DNA of 64,000 bases from Azadirachta indica (Eukaryota > Streptophyta > Magnoliopsida > Sapindales > Meliaceae), in NCBI GenBank assembly GCA_022749755.1, contig CM040451.1:8569871-8633870 (forward strand). The letters run 5' to 3'. Under the pieces are notes generated by a model. It was not told the DNA's origin. It saw nothing but the letters and a program-made list of their open reading frames with translations, and made no database searches. The position numbers were made by a program, and so were the translations under genes. Position 1 is the first letter of the stretch. The number at the start of each line of letters is the position of its first letter. Shown in pieces: positions 61,791 through 64,000 of the stretch.

Positions 61791-62519
61791 ATAAATAATT
61801 TATCACTACTCGTTCTCTCACGAGTCATGAGAAATTTTGTCAATATTCATACACAGTATTTTATTATCTCTTTTTTTTTTTTTATATATAATCCTAAATT
61901 CATGTGATTTTACAATTTACTCCCTATAGATTAGTTATGTTAATGTTATTGAGGTCAACTAATCGATGTTTCCTTAAAAATATATGTACGTAGTTTCTTA
62001 ATTTAATAATTAGTGTCCATTTAGTTTTAAAACAATTTTTTTTTAATTAAAAATTCTTTTTAAATTTTTAGTATTAGTGTCCAAAATTTAGTTTTTGGAT
62101 TTTTTTTTATTTTATTTCTTGAAAAAACCATTTAAAAACCTATTTTTTTTACTCAAAATTTTTTATAATAATCAAACAATTAATAAATTTCAAATCAAAT
62201 AGACTCCTAATATTTTAAGAGTTAATTTTATATTAGCTCATGATATTTTAACAATATTTAATTTACATTTAACATTTTCAAATATATTCAACACAACCTT
62301 ATATCATTAGTTTTTTTTATCAGTTTCAACAGTTGTCAAAGTTGAATAAATAAAATGTTATTTTACTTCTGAAATGTTAAAAATTAGATGAAATTACAAA
62401 TTTGTTCTTGTTTCGGTAAATTTTGAGATGATTGAAAAAAAAAAATTTATTTACTTCTCTCTTTAAAATTTGTTTTATTTTAAAATATTTAAAATTAAAA
62501 AATTGGGGAAATGAAAAAA

Positions 62520-62664
62520 GGTATTTTAAAATACCTCTAATTTGTTTTGAACAAAGTTCAGGGAAATGAAAATGACACATACCTCCCCATTGCTCGAAGC
62601 CAAGCAACTGAGCAAATTATGTCTGTCTACCAAATCATCATTAACAGACAAGGCTTGGTGAGTT
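62520..62664. repeat. Palindrome cassette C6'
   Basis: GGTATTTTAAAATACCTC, TTGCTCGAAGCCAAGCAACT and AGACAAGGCTTGGTGAG. Best-conserved partner pair together with C6. Confidence 0.85.
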
Positions 62665-63346
62665 TGAAATGAGATAAGAATCAATTTATTATTATTTTCT
62701 CACGAGTCACGAGAAATTTTGTCAATATTAAAACACAGAATTATAACACAATGCGACACAAAAAAATCGGGCCTAATATTTTTTCTTTTGGGCAACTCTG
62801 GCCCAATGTATTTACCATAGGTATGGTTTGGACCGTTAAACACAAAAATATTATTCGATGAAAACATATGTAATGGGTTGGGTCAGGCCATCCCCATTTA
62901 TACTCGAAGTATGCTTTAAACACTACGAAATTTAATTTATATTTAGAACCAAAATATATTTAATTTGTGGTTATGTATAGCAACTTGAGTCAGAATTTGT
63001 GATAATTTTTTAAAAAATAATAAAATAATTATGCTTTTATAAATTATTTATAAAATATAACTATGCTTTTAATAAATTTTAATTAATCAAAATCAAATAT
63101 AAATTATTTTATTGCTGATAATTTTTATACAAATTATGCATTTTTGGGATTGTTAATTAGATTGGGAGGCTGTAAATCCTATTTATAAAAATATAAAAAA
63201 CAATAAAAGATGTATTATTTTGGGATGTTACATGTTTGAGTTGAAGTGTTCTAATATTATTTCAAAAAGAAAAAAGTATTAACACAAATATATATTAACA
63301 CAGCCTAAACAAATATGTTTTGTTGTGATCATGAATTACTTTTATA

Positions 63347-63351
<5 letters not shown>

Positions 63352-63383
<32 letters not shown>
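63352..63383. repeat. TA microsatellite
   Basis: About 16 TA units, followed at about 63437 by a decayed palindrome (GTATTTTAAAAGACCTC) that may be a remnant of another cassette. Confidence 0.8.
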
Positions 63384-63388
<5 letters not shown>

Positions 63389-63549
63389 AAATATAAAAGT
63401 TAAAAAGTAATTAAATTTTTAACTAATTAGAAAAAAGTATTTTAAAAGACCTCTCCTTATAGGATAATAATGTTTTCATCACTAAACTTTAAACATAATA
63501 AATTATGACATAATTTCTTCCATTTTAATAATTTAGTCCCTGATAATAA

Positions 63550-64000
63550 GTAAGAGTCGTGATTTGAATTAGCATGTTGTATTTATATCGTGTCAAATAA
63601 GATAAAAATATATTTTAAATTAACTTGAACCTAATTCATTTAATAATTGTATACAAAAAAATTGAAATCTTAACTAACCCTTTTATCAAATGGATTACTC
63701 ATTTAATAATTGTGTCACTCGATCAACATATATTTTTTCATATATTATAAAAAATATTTATAATATTGCCTATCCAAAAACTAATACATTTTATTATAAA
63801 TAGAACTAAATACTTTTTAAATTACTAAAATATAATTAAATATTTTTTTTTATGTGAAAAATATAAAATAAATATGTTAAAATATAAATGAGTTAGAATG
63901 AAATGATTATTAGTTAACCATGTGATTCACTTGTAAAGACTTCAAAACTTAAATCCAACTCAATTATTAATTATGTTATATTATTATGATTCATTCGTTA
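63550..64000. mobile_element. Old hAT-type MITE-like fragment, cut by the window end
   Basis: GTGATTTGAATTAGCATGTT and TATCGTGTCAAATAAGATAA, then AACCTAATTCATTTAATAAT, follow the order of 34125-34260. Strongly diverged; the right end lies outside the window. Confidence 0.4.

Larger units (their letters stand above)
53370..63090. repeat. Segmental duplication, copy B
   Basis: Collinear partner of 36830-51990. About 7.1 kb remain after removing two inserted elements (54790-56102 and 57476-58663). It keeps five cassettes (57429, 59444, 60726, 61509, 62520) in the same order as A. No gene is recognised. It preserves the empty site of the MULE at about 60903-60925. Confidence 0.85.

Overview
The window is nuclear DNA from a flowering plant, most likely a eudicot. 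It is very AT-rich, its genes have many small GT-AG introns, and both recognisable proteins are plant transcription factors. It carries a nuclear tRNA gene and plant-type MULE, MITE-like and simple repeats. I cannot name the species.

Left third (1-24.6 kb): two genes on the + strand. The first is a five-coding-exon NF-YA (CCAAT-box factor subunit A) gene, 4855-9518, with an untranslated first exon, a 2.9 kb intron and a probable GC-AG last intron. The second is an 18-coding-exon class III HD-Zip gene of the PHB/PHV (ATHB-14) type, 17993-24248. Its miR165/166 target is split by an intron, and its leader carries a 39-codon upstream ORF with a 9-bp hairpin. Exon 10 lacks one base compared with the family, which would truncate the protein unless it is a sequence error. 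About 7 kb of AT-rich, microsatellite-rich DNA separates the two genes.

Middle (24.6-36.5 kb): gene-poor. It holds a complex minisatellite just downstream of the HD-Zip gene, several GC-richer islands, a possible small spliced transcript, an intact tRNA-Trp(CCA) gene, and a decayed tRNA copy 2.2 kb away inside a duplicated segment.

Right (36.5-64 kb): an old tandem segmental duplication of about 7 kb (copy A about 36.8-52.0 kb, copy B about 53.4-63.1 kb). Each copy carries several short cassettes that start with an 18-bp palindrome. Copy A was hit by an 8,156-bp Mutator-like element (41711-49866) with about 116-121 bp terminal inverted repeats and a 9-bp target duplication; the matching site in copy B is empty. 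Copy B was hit by two other inverted-repeat elements whose sites are empty in copy A.

The MULE is the most interesting system here. It carries two convergent genes: a three-exon MURA-like transposase with MuDR, DDE, SWIM and zinc-knuckle parts, and a small protein with two GRF-type zinc fingers and a C-terminal membrane segment. This recalls the mudrA/mudrB layout of maize MuDR, but with an unrelated second protein. Both genes are dead. The damage is almost entirely in-frame stop codons explainable by C-to-T changes, with only one frameshift.
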